From Candidatus Eiseniibacteriota bacterium (GTDB lineage Bacteria > Joyebacterota > Joyebacteria > Joyebacterales > Joyebacteraceae): 8,020 nucleotides of DNA. Both the position numbers and the translations under genes were made by a program. Location of the stretch: assembly GCA_030639555.1 (NCBI GenBank), contig DAOWCM010000089.1, positions 1 to 8,020 of the forward strand, written 5' to 3'. Numbering within the stretch: position 1 is the first letter of the stretch; each line of letters begins with the position of its first letter. Shown here in pieces: positions 1 through 6,147 of this stretch. The notes under the pieces are model-generated. The model was not told the DNA's origin and did no database searches. It worked only from the letters and a program-made list of their open reading frames with translations.

Positions 1-1
1 A

Positions 2-892
2 CTAGCTGAGCTTGCGAGGATGGCGCCCGGGCAGGTGCTCGTTGCTGAGCCAATGGCCAGGCACACATCTTTCGGGCTGGGTGGTCCGGCCGATCTCTTC
101 GTTGAGCCCACGGACCCGTCGACGTTCCGTGAGTGCACCGACTACCTGATTGAGGCAGGCATCCCGGTCACTCTGCTGGGACGGGGAACGAACGTCCTCG
201 TCAGAAGCGGGGGGATCGAGGGGGCGGTGATGACCGGAATGAAGGCCTTCACCACGCTTGCGCGCACCGACGTTGGAGTGCGGGCGGGTAGTGGCGTGGG
301 CCTGCCCAGGCTGCTCTCGTTCTGCGCGGAGAACGGCCTCTCGGGTCTGGAGGGGCTCTCCGGTATCCCGGGCAGCGCGGGAGGTGCGGTGGTCACGAAC
401 GCGGGGAGCTTCGGCGTGTCGATCGGTGATTCGCTGACAGGTGTCACCGTGTCGAAGCCGGGCGGGTCGTCCTCGTTCATTCCTCGCGACGAGCTCTCGA
501 TCGTCTACCGCGGGGCCGGGCTCTCTCCCGAGACTCTCATTGAGGGTATTGAGCTGGCTCTCGACCCTGGGGATCCTGCGGACATCAGGGCGGCACAGCA
601 GGAGACGTTGGAGAGGAAGTGGAAGACGCAGCCGAGCGGGATGAGGTGCGCGGGGTGCGTGTTCAGGAACCCCGCGGGTGGTTCCGCGGGGAAGCTCATC
701 GACGAGGCCGGACTCAAGGGCCTGCGTGTGGGCGGCGCCGTGGTCTCCGACCTGCACGCCAACTTCATTCTGAATGACAGAGGCGCCACCTCGGAAGACG
801 TCGAGGAACTGATCGAGATCGTGCGTGAGCGCGTCGCTGACGCGGCGGGCGTCACACTCGAGCTCGAGATCGAGATAGCAGGCAGACGGTAG
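2..892 (+). CDS. murB: UDP-N-acetylmuramate dehydrogenase (MurB), probably 5'-partial
   Basis: MurB is the cytoplasmic FAD enzyme that reduces UDP-GlcNAc-enolpyruvate to UDP-MurNAc with NADPH, the second committed step of peptidoglycan precursor synthesis. Numbering from the ATG at 20, I see the FAD-binding start RHTSFGLGGPADL (15-27), GRGTNVLV (54-61), the GIPGSAGGAVVTNAG stretch (115-129), Tyr163-Arg164 in the YR motif, CAGCVFRNP (210-218), KGLRVGGAVVSDLHANFILN (233-252) and a C-terminal LELEIEIAG with the likely catalytic Glu283. Cys213 stands where the catalytic Ser is usual. The frame is open to the window edge, and GAGG abuts the ATG at 20 with no spacing, so the true start may lie upstream; ATG 20 would still give a nearly complete 290-residue protein. 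The compact shape resembles type II MurB. It precedes ftsQ with no ddl between. The family call is secure; only the start is unsure. Confidence 0.95.
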   Translation, partial: LAELARMAPGQVLVAEPMARHTSFGLGGPADLFVEPTDPSTFRECTDYLIEAGIPVTLLGRGTNVLVRSGGIEGAVMTGMKAFTTLARTDVGVRAGSGVGLPRLLSFCAENGLSGLEGLSGIPGSAGGAVVTNAGSFGVSIGDSLTGVTVSKPGGSSSFIPRDELSIVYRGAGLSPETLIEGIELALDPGDPADIRAAQQETLERKWKTQPSGMRCAGCVFRNPAGGSAGKLIDEAGLKGLRVGGAVVSDLHANFILNDRGATSEDVEELIEIVRERVADAAGVTLELEIEIAGRR

Positions 893-902
893 TGACGACA
901 GG

Positions 903-923
903 GGTCGGCGGGAACGGCCGACC
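903..923 (+). other. Intercistronic hairpin between murB and ftsQ
   Basis: GGTCGGC at 903-909 is perfectly complementary to GCCGACC at 917-923, with a 7-nt loop. It lies in the short gap between the murB stop and the GTG at 949, upstream of a GAGGA ribosome site. There is no T-run, so it does not look like a terminator. If ftsQ starts at 892 instead, the stem lies inside the coding region. Its function is unknown; mRNA processing or translational control is possible. Confidence 0.45.
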
Positions 924-948
924 GTCCACACGGACACGAGGATCTGCT

Positions 949-1908
949 GTGTCAGGACTTCGCCTCAAGAACAGGAGCCGCAGAGGGGAGGGCGCGCGGA
1001 CGCGTACCACGCGCAAAGGCGCAGGGACGCGCACAGCCACGCGCAAAGGCGCAGGGACGCGTACGGCCCCGCGCAAAGGCGCAGGGTCCCGTACCCCGCG
1101 CAAGGGCGCGCGCGGCCGCCGCGGGAAGATCAGGCGTATCACCTTCCGCCTTCCTCGTGTCGAGTGGAGCGTGAGGCGCTTCGCCATCGTCGCGTCGGCG
1201 CTGATCCTCGTCGCCGGTATGACGCTGGTCATCTCCAGGGCACCCGGATGGGGACGAAGCGAGGAGCGCTTCCTTCTGTTGCGGTTCGAGGTCCGTGGCA
1301 ACAGGGTCCTGACCGAGGACGAGGTCCTCGAGCTCTCAGGCGCCGTGATGGGCTCAAACCTCCTCGACGTCAGGATCTCCCTCCTCGAGGAGGCCGTGGC
1401 GGCGTCCCCTCGCGTCGAGAGAGCACAGGTGAGGAGAGTCCTCCCGGACCGTGTGGTCGTGACATTGGATGAGAAGCGCCCGGCCGCTCTCGTGTCGGTG
1501 GGTGCCAACGATGTTCTGGAGGTGACGGATGACGGGGCGGTTCTGCCGGCGGCGGCACAGACCGCGTCGGTCGATCTGCCCGTTATCACCGGGGCGGTAG
1601 GAAACGTGGAGCCGGGAATCCAGGAGCTCTCTCCGGAGCTCGAAGGCGCGCTCGCGCTTCTGCGTCGCGCGCGGGAGGTCTCGGAGGGGCTCTGGATGGA
1701 CATATCGGAAGTCAGGATTGCGCCGGGGTCGGGTCTGGTCATCTATACGGTAGCCGACGGGGCAGAGATCAGGGTTGGCTCCGGCGCTCTAGGTTCGCGT
1801 GACCTCGAACGCCTGTGGCGGGTGCTCACCGATATCCGCGACGGGGGGAGAGAGGTCGAGACGATAGATCTCAGGTTCAGGGATCAGGTTGTGGTGAGGT
1901 TTTCGTAG
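949..1908 (+). CDS. ftsQ: Cell division protein FtsQ/DivIB
   Basis: FtsQ is a bitopic inner-membrane protein that joins the cytoplasmic Z-ring to the periplasmic FtsB/FtsL and septal wall synthesis machinery. Numbered from the alternative GTG at 892 (338 aa), it has a basic repeat-bearing cytoplasmic tail (1-96), one membrane helix FAIVASALILVAGMTLVIS (97-115), a POTRA domain (about 128-196, with FEVRGNRVLTEDEVLELSG and DRVVVTLDEKRPAALV) and an FtsQ beta domain ending in IDLRFRDQVVVRF. Two starts compete. GTG 892 overlaps the murB stop by one base but has a poor ribosome site. GTG 949 has GAGGA six bases upstream, and the 19 codons between them have weak third-position GC (11 of 19). I prefer 949, giving 319 aa. 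The cytoplasmic tail is longer and more repetitive than in typical FtsQ. The position between murB and ftsA is the classic dcw order. Confidence 0.92.
   Translation: MSGLRLKNRSRRGEGARTRTTRKGAGTRTATRKGAGTRTAPRKGAGSRTPRKGARGRRGKIRRITFRLPRVEWSVRRFAIVASALILVAGMTLVISRAPGWGRSEERFLLLRFEVRGNRVLTEDEVLELSGAVMGSNLLDVRISLLEEAVAASPRVERAQVRRVLPDRVVVTLDEKRPAALVSVGANDVLEVTDDGAVLPAAAQTASVDLPVITGAVGNVEPGIQELSPELEGALALLRRAREVSEGLWMDISEVRIAPGSGLVIYTVADGAEIRVGSGALGSRDLERLWRVLTDIRDGGREVETIDLRFRDQVVVRFS
1000..1107 (+). repeat. 30-nt in-frame tandem repeat in ftsQ
   Basis: The 16-mer GCGCAAAGGCGCAGGG occurs exactly at 1011-1026, 1041-1056 and 1071-1086, a period of 30 nt, with a degenerate fourth copy from about 1098. 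Because the period is a multiple of three, it codes a ten-residue repeat of the form RTA(T/P)RKGAG(T/S) in the cytoplasmic tail of FtsQ. ACGCGTAC-like segments repeat between the cores. This is a protein-coding minisatellite, not a CRISPR array. Copy number may vary between relatives through slipped-strand replication. Confidence 0.9.
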
Positions 1909-1928
1909 GCGCGCTCCTTGGGCGCGCC
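1908..1928 (+). other. Intercistronic hairpin between ftsQ and ftsA
   Basis: GGCGCGC at 1908-1914, beginning in the last base of the ftsQ stop, pairs perfectly with GCGCGCC at 1922-1928 across a 7-nt loop. It ends 18 nt before the ftsA GTG, just ahead of the ribosome binding site, and has no U-tract. It resembles the stems at 903-923 and 4442-4467 in size and placement. Confidence 0.5.
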
Positions 1929-1929
1929 T

Positions 1930-1939
1930 GGGAGGGAGG
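1930..1939 (+). promoter_or_regulatory. Ribosome binding site deciding the ftsA start
   Basis: The purine run GGGAGGGAGG lies 7 nt upstream of GTG 1947. This fixes the ftsA start there, because in-frame GTG codons further upstream would overlap ftsQ and add residues with no FtsA similarity. The following CTCTCTC could partly pair with the purine run, which might dampen initiation; that is speculative. Confidence 0.8.
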
Positions 1940-1946
1940 CTCTCTC

Positions 1947-3167
1947 GTGAGAAGAGGTGAGATCCTTGTCGGACTGGATCTCGGATCGAGCAGGATCAAG
2001 GTCGTTGTCGCCGACACCACCGATCGCGAGCTGCCGGAGATCCTCGGGATCGGGGAGGCGGACTCCCTGGGGATCGAAGCGGGAGTCATCGTGAACATGG
2101 AGCGGGCCGCACTCTCCATCCGTTCTGCGGTCGAGGACGCGGAGGAAAGCGCGGACGTTGATATCGGCCGGGTTCTGGTCACGCTTGACGGCGAGCACAT
2201 CAAGGGCATCGACAGCCGCGGCGTCATGGCCATCTCGCGCAGCGGGGGCGAGATCGCCAGGGCCGACGTGAACGCGGTTCTGGAAGCGGCGAAGACGCTG
2301 GCGCTCCCCGTCGGAAGGACGATCCTTGATGCCAAGGCTCAGGAATTCTTCGTCGACGGGCAGCTCGGCATCCGCGATCCGATCGGGATGTCGGGCGTGC
2401 GTCTCGGTTCGAAGGTGCACATAGTCACGGCGTCGCAGCAGGCCGTCGACAACGTGGTCAGGGCGGTGCGGCGGGCCGGGCTCAAACTCTCCGGCATGTC
2501 CTTCAAGTCGCTTGCGGCGGGAACGGCCGTGCTGTCCGAGGACGAGCGGGAACTGGGGGTGCTTCTCGTCAACCTCGGCGCCGGGACCACCGGTCTCGCT
2601 CTGTATCACGCCGGGACAGTCAGGCACACGGGCGCCATCGGATGGGGAGCGGCCAGCATCACAAGCGACATCGCAGTGGGCCTCAGGATGCCGATCGCCA
2701 AGGCCGAGCAGGTCAAGCGCGCGAGCGGATCCGCCAGCGCCTCGATGGCCAAGGACGAGGTCGTCGAGATCCCGACAGTCGGCGACCACCCGCCGCGGGA
2801 GAGTTCGGGTCAGACACTGGCTACCATCATCGAGCCGAGGATGCGCGAGATATTCGACATGGTCATGAACGAGGTGCGGAGCACCGACTACTGGGGGAGG
2901 ATCCCGGCGGGAGTGGTGCTGACCGGAGGTGGTGCGAAGCTCAAGGACGTGACGGTCCTTGCGGAAGAAGTGTTCGGCGTGGGGGCCCGCATCGGGCTGC
3001 CGGACCGGGTCTCGGGACGCTTCGACGCCATCGTCGATCCGGCCCACTCGGCCGCTGTTGGAGTTGTAGTGTCGGCTACCGATCCGGCCGCGGCAGGGCC
3101 GCGCCCGGACAAGCCGTTCGCGGACAAGGTTCAGAGGGTACGTCAGTGGGTGGACAGCCTGCTTTAG
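1947..3167 (+). CDS. ftsA: Cell division protein FtsA
   Basis: FtsA is the actin-like ATPase that anchors FtsZ filaments to the inner face of the membrane and recruits later division proteins. From GTG 1947 the protein is 406 aa, close to the family's usual length. It shows the phosphate-1 motif GLDLGSSRIK (9-18), the 1C subdomain (roughly 85-165), a phosphate-2 region LLVNLGAGTTGLALY (about 206-220), the adenosine motif GVVLTGGGA (322-330) and a C-terminal amphipathic helix FADKVQRVRQWVDSLL that should act as the membrane anchor. Asn209 replaces the Asp usual in phosphate-2, and the following TTD is TTG, so nucleotide hydrolysis may differ; I recall a similar Asn in Thermotoga FtsA. The gene lies 38 bases after ftsQ and 10 bases before ftsZ, as in most dcw clusters, and the FtsZ tail expected to bind FtsA is intact. 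Confidence 0.97.
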   Translation: MRRGEILVGLDLGSSRIKVVVADTTDRELPEILGIGEADSLGIEAGVIVNMERAALSIRSAVEDAEESADVDIGRVLVTLDGEHIKGIDSRGVMAISRSGGEIARADVNAVLEAAKTLALPVGRTILDAKAQEFFVDGQLGIRDPIGMSGVRLGSKVHIVTASQQAVDNVVRAVRRAGLKLSGMSFKSLAAGTAVLSEDERELGVLLVNLGAGTTGLALYHAGTVRHTGAIGWGAASITSDIAVGLRMPIAKAEQVKRASGSASASMAKDEVVEIPTVGDHPPRESSGQTLATIIEPRMREIFDMVMNEVRSTDYWGRIPAGVVLTGGGAKLKDVTVLAEEVFGVGARIGLPDRVSGRFDAIVDPAHSAAVGVVVSATDPAAAGPRPDKPFADKVQRVRQWVDSLL

Positions 3168-3170
3168 GAG
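3166..3170 (+). promoter_or_regulatory. Ribosome binding site for the upstream ftsZ start
   Basis: AGGAG overlaps the ftsA stop codon TAG and lies 7 nt before the tandem ATGs at 3178 and 3181. It supports translation of the basic leader and coupling to ftsA. A weaker AGGA at 3251-3254, 10 nt before ATG 3265, could serve a second, conventional start. Confidence 0.7.
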
Positions 3171-3177
3171 AGGGCGG

Positions 3178-4434
3178 ATGATGAAGAAAAGGAAGAAGAA
3201 GTGTAACACCACGAAGGAATCCGCGACGCGGAAGAAGAACCGGAACACGCAGGACGCGAGTGGGATGAAGCTCCAGTTCGACTTCGAACCCGATATGAGC
3301 GCGAAGATCAAGGTGGTTGGTGTCGGGGGCGCCGGCGGGAACGCCATCAACCGGATGATAGAGTCCGGGTTCACGGGCGTGGACTTCATTGCGATCAACA
3401 CCGACGCGCAGGCGCTCGGGTGCTCGCTCGCGCAAAACCAGATTCAGATCGGCAAGAAGCTGACGCACGGGCTCGGCTCCGGCGGCAACCCGGAGATCGG
3501 CCGTAAGGCGGCCGAGGAGGACGGCGAGCACATCGCTGCGATCCTCAAGGGCGCAGACATGGTGTTCATAGCCAGCGGAATGGGTGGCGGGACGGGCACG
3601 GGAGCGGGGCCGGTCATCGCGAAGATGGCGAGGCAGATGGGCGCGTTGGTGGTCGGCGTGGCGACGAAGCCCTTCCTGTTCGAGGGGCAGTACCGCATGC
3701 GCCAGGCCGTCGAGGGGCTCCGCCTGCTCAAGCAGGAAGTCGACACGGCCATCGTCATTCCCAACCAGCGTCTCCTGGCAGTCGCCAGCAAGAACACGCC
3801 GGTCCGCGAGGCGTTCCGCATCGCCGACGACGTGCTCCTGAGAGCGACGCGCGGCGTGTCCGACCTCATTACGGTTCCCGGACTCGTCAACCTGGACTTC
3901 GCCGACGTGAGGTCCGTGATGACCGAGATGGGTGACGCGGTGATGGGAACCGGCATCTCCAGCGGGAAGAACAGAGCGGTCGAGGCGGCGCAGCAGGCCA
4001 TCTCGAGCCCGCTTCTCGAGGACGCCAGCATCGCCGGGGCCGGCGGCGTGCTCGTCAACGTGACGGGCGGAGCGGACCTCACGCTCCATGAGATCAACGA
4101 GGCGGCCATGATCATCAACGACGCCATCGGGGTCGAGGCGAACATGATCTTCGGTGCCGTTGTCGACGAGGAGATGAAGGACCAGACGATGATCACGGTG
4201 ATCGCGACCGGCATCCACGGGACAAAGCAGAGGGCGGAGCGCGAGGCGCCGAGGCAGAGGAAGGCGACGCCCGCCAGGCTGACACCGCGTCAGCCCGTCC
4301 GCAGGGTTGTCGAGCGGCCGAGTCCCGAGCCGTCGCAGCCCTCGCAGGGCTGCGGGATGTACGCGAAGGAGTCGCGGAGGAACTCGCGGCGCGAGCTGGA
4401 GATACCGACATTCTTGCGCAGGCAGATGGACTAA
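3178..4434 (+). CDS. ftsZ: Cell division protein FtsZ with basic N-terminal extension
   Basis: FtsZ is the tubulin-like GTPase that polymerises into the division ring. In the 418-aa product the GTPase core starts at about residue 42 (KIKVVGVGGAGGNAINRM). It has NTDAQAL, the tubulin signature GGGTGTG (136-142), the synergy-loop motif NLDFAD (238-243) that completes the neighbouring subunit's active site, an Arg/Pro-rich linker (about 350-405) and the conserved tail ELEIPTFLRRQMD that binds FtsA. All catalytic motifs look intact. The odd part is a Lys/Arg-rich leader of 29 residues with 11 basic ones ahead of Met30, where a typical FtsZ would begin (MKLQFDFEP). The leader has a good ribosome site and G or C at 25 of 29 third codon positions, so it is probably translated; Met30 at 3265 and Met40 at 3295 are alternatives. 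It follows ftsA by 10 nt. Confidence 0.98.
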   Translation: MMKKRKKKCNTTKESATRKKNRNTQDASGMKLQFDFEPDMSAKIKVVGVGGAGGNAINRMIESGFTGVDFIAINTDAQALGCSLAQNQIQIGKKLTHGLGSGGNPEIGRKAAEEDGEHIAAILKGADMVFIASGMGGGTGTGAGPVIAKMARQMGALVVGVATKPFLFEGQYRMRQAVEGLRLLKQEVDTAIVIPNQRLLAVASKNTPVREAFRIADDVLLRATRGVSDLITVPGLVNLDFADVRSVMTEMGDAVMGTGISSGKNRAVEAAQQAISSPLLEDASIAGAGGVLVNVTGGADLTLHEINEAAMIINDAIGVEANMIFGAVVDEEMKDQTMITVIATGIHGTKQRAEREAPRQRKATPARLTPRQPVRRVVERPSPEPSQPSQGCGMYAKESRRNSRRELEIPTFLRRQMD

Positions 4435-4441
4435 CGCCCGG

Positions 4442-4467
4442 GGGCCGGCACGAACTTGCGCCGGCCC
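4442..4467 (+). other. Intercistronic hairpin between ftsZ and the TPR gene
   Basis: GGGCCGGC at 4442-4449 pairs perfectly over 8 bp with GCCGGCCC at 4460-4467 around a 10-nt loop. It starts 7 nt after the ftsZ stop and ends 18 nt before the next ATG. It has no T-run and is followed at once by a strong ribosome binding site, so it is a poor candidate for full termination. It could protect the ftsZ mRNA 3' end or act as a processing or attenuation site. Confidence 0.55.
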
Positions 4468-4473
4468 GAGCGG

Positions 4474-4480
4474 AAGGAGG
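4474..4480 (+). promoter_or_regulatory. Ribosome binding site deciding the TPR gene start
   Basis: AAGGAGG, a near-perfect anti-16S match, lies 5 nt before ATG 4486. It selects this ATG over a TTG at 4456 that lies in the hairpin loop. It is the cleanest ribosome site in the window and suggests strong independent translation. Confidence 0.88.
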
Positions 4481-4485
4481 TGCCC

Positions 4486-6147
4486 ATGTCCCTGTTCACC
4501 AAGCTCTTCGGACTGGGCGAAAACGACCAGTACAACGAGGGGATAGAGCACTACAACCGCGGTGAGTATGACAAGGCCGTCGACAAGTTCGAGGCTGTCA
4601 TCTCGACGATCAAGGACAAGTCCGACCCGTACTATCAGCTCGGGCTGTTCTACGCCGCGGAGACGCACGCCCACCTCGGGTTCGCCTTCTACAAGCAGGG
4701 CGATCTCGACAGGGCAGAGGAGCAGTTCGTGACAGCGGTGGGGGAGAACACCCGGTACCCGGACTTGCATTACCACCTCGGTGCTATCTACGAGAAGAGG
4801 GGTCTCCACGACAAGGCGATCGAGAGCCTGACCAGGGCCATCCAGATCAACCCGGAGTACATGGAGGCGTACTGTCAGCTTGCAATAGCTCTGTCGGAAG
4901 CGGGGCGTTCCGACGAGGCCGCGAAGGCGTTCGAGAAGGCGACGAAGTTCGGCCTGTCCCTTCGTATGCCCGACGCGATGCACCTCTCGGAGATCTGTGA
5001 GAAGGTCCTCCGGCCTCCGTACGACGAGCTGATGGGTGCCACGCTCGCCAGGGAGGAATTCCGGGTCCTCATCAACGACTCCATCACCGCCCACAACGCT
5101 GGGCGGACGGAGGATGCGACCAAGGGGTTCGAGGAGGCAGTGAGGCTCAAGCCCCAGTACCCTGACATCCGGTGCAGGCTGGCCATCTCATACGGGGAGG
5201 CGGAGCAGTTCGAGAACGCGCTGGAGCAGCTGCAGGAGGCGCTGGACATCAACCCGAGCTACATAGATGCGCTCTTCTACCACGGCATCTACAGCCTGAA
5301 GCTGGGGAAGTACAGAGAGGCGTGTGAGAGCCTCAAGCGTGGCGTCGAGCTCAGGCCCGACTACTGGGACCTCAGGTGCTACCTCGGTGTCGCGTACTTC
5401 AAGCGGGGGATGTTCGACGAGTCGACCGGGCAGCTGTCACAGGTGACGAAATCGTGCCCGAGCTACGCGCTCGCGCACTACTACCTGGGCATGACGAACC
5501 TGTCCCGCGGGCGCACTGAGGAGGCGGTTAAGGCGTTCAAAGTGGCCTTCGAAGACCCAGGGTTCTGGGCCGATATGCCGGGCGAGTCGGCCGATATCAT
5601 GCTCGAGAGCGGCGAATACGATGTGGCGATCGAGCGCTACACCGTGGCCATCGAGCAGAACCCGTTGTACGCCGATCTCCACTGCGGTCTTGGCGCCGCA
5701 TATCTCGCCCGGTCGAAGTTCCAGGAGGCCGAGCGGGCGCTCGAGGAGGCCGTGCGAATCAATCCGGACTACACCGAAGCCCACACGTACCTCGGCAGGG
5801 TCAAGGCCTGTCTCGAGAAGGAAGGCGAGGCCATCGAGCACCTGGAGAAGGCGCTCAGTCTCAGGCCCGGCTACGCGGATCTTCACTGCGCTCTGGCCGA
5901 TCGCTACATAGCCGGCGAGCGCTACAACGAGGCCATCTCGGAGCTGGAGAAGGCCGTGGAGATAAACGCGAACTACATCGAGGCCCGTCTGACACTCGGG
6001 CTCACGTACCGCCGCGTGGACAGAAGCGAGGAAGCGGACGCACAGTTCCGCGGCATCCTCGACCTCGATTCCCGCAACCCGATCGCCAAAGCTCAGCTTT
6101 CGGACTGGACTCCCAGCCACCGGGAGCTCAGGAAGATACACGCGTGA
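4486..6147 (+). CDS. Cytoplasmic tetratricopeptide repeat (TPR) protein
   Basis: This 553-aa protein is almost entirely TPR, a helical repeat used as a protein-docking scaffold. I count about 14 units in two blocks: four from residue 13 to about 155 and ten from about 190 to 535, separated by a non-TPR helical linker (about 156-190). Many units end in the pattern N/K/R-P-x-Y, for example INPEY, LKPQY, INPSY and INPDY. The unit near 361-395 is degenerate. No signal peptide or membrane helix is seen, so it should be cytoplasmic. The N-terminus MSLFTKLFGLG is short, hydrophobic on one face and might touch the membrane. No enzymatic domain is visible. It starts 51 nt after ftsZ and its TGA overlaps the next gene's ATG, so it is probably co-transcribed with both. 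A division-related scaffold role is inferred from position alone; TPR similarity does not define a function. Confidence 0.93.
   Translation: MSLFTKLFGLGENDQYNEGIEHYNRGEYDKAVDKFEAVISTIKDKSDPYYQLGLFYAAETHAHLGFAFYKQGDLDRAEEQFVTAVGENTRYPDLHYHLGAIYEKRGLHDKAIESLTRAIQINPEYMEAYCQLAIALSEAGRSDEAAKAFEKATKFGLSLRMPDAMHLSEICEKVLRPPYDELMGATLAREEFRVLINDSITAHNAGRTEDATKGFEEAVRLKPQYPDIRCRLAISYGEAEQFENALEQLQEALDINPSYIDALFYHGIYSLKLGKYREACESLKRGVELRPDYWDLRCYLGVAYFKRGMFDESTGQLSQVTKSCPSYALAHYYLGMTNLSRGRTEEAVKAFKVAFEDPGFWADMPGESADIMLESGEYDVAIERYTVAIEQNPLYADLHCGLGAAYLARSKFQEAERALEEAVRINPDYTEAHTYLGRVKACLEKEGEAIEHLEKALSLRPGYADLHCALADRYIAGERYNEAISELEKAVEINANYIEARLTLGLTYRRVDRSEEADAQFRGILDLDSRNPIAKAQLSDWTPSHRELRKIHA

Noticed and set aside
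2..937. Open frame on the minus strand over murB
   Set aside because: It covers a clear MurB on the other strand and has no recognisable motif.
1000..1107. Possible CRISPR array
   Set aside because: Period and copies are tandem and in frame with ftsQ, there are no unique spacers, and the repeat codes a regular basic peptide.
1815..1946. Longer FtsA beginning at GTG 1815 inside ftsQ
   Set aside because: The added 44 residues overlap ftsQ and have no FtsA similarity, while GTG 1947 has a strong ribosome site and begins right at the conserved first strand.
1884..3401. Long open frame (505 codons) on the minus strand across ftsA
   Set aside because: It is antisense to a clear FtsA with all motifs in the forward frame; its composition is that of a shadow and no domain is recognised.
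4442..4467. Rho-independent terminator after ftsZ
   Set aside because: The 8-bp stem is good but no T-run follows, and a strong ribosome site comes directly after, so it is listed only as an intercistronic hairpin.
3076..5094. Long open frame (672 codons) on the minus strand across ftsZ and the TPR gene
   Set aside because: It is antisense to two recognisable genes, is rich in Arg, Leu, His and Val as expected for a GC-rich codon-bias shadow, and shows no family motif.
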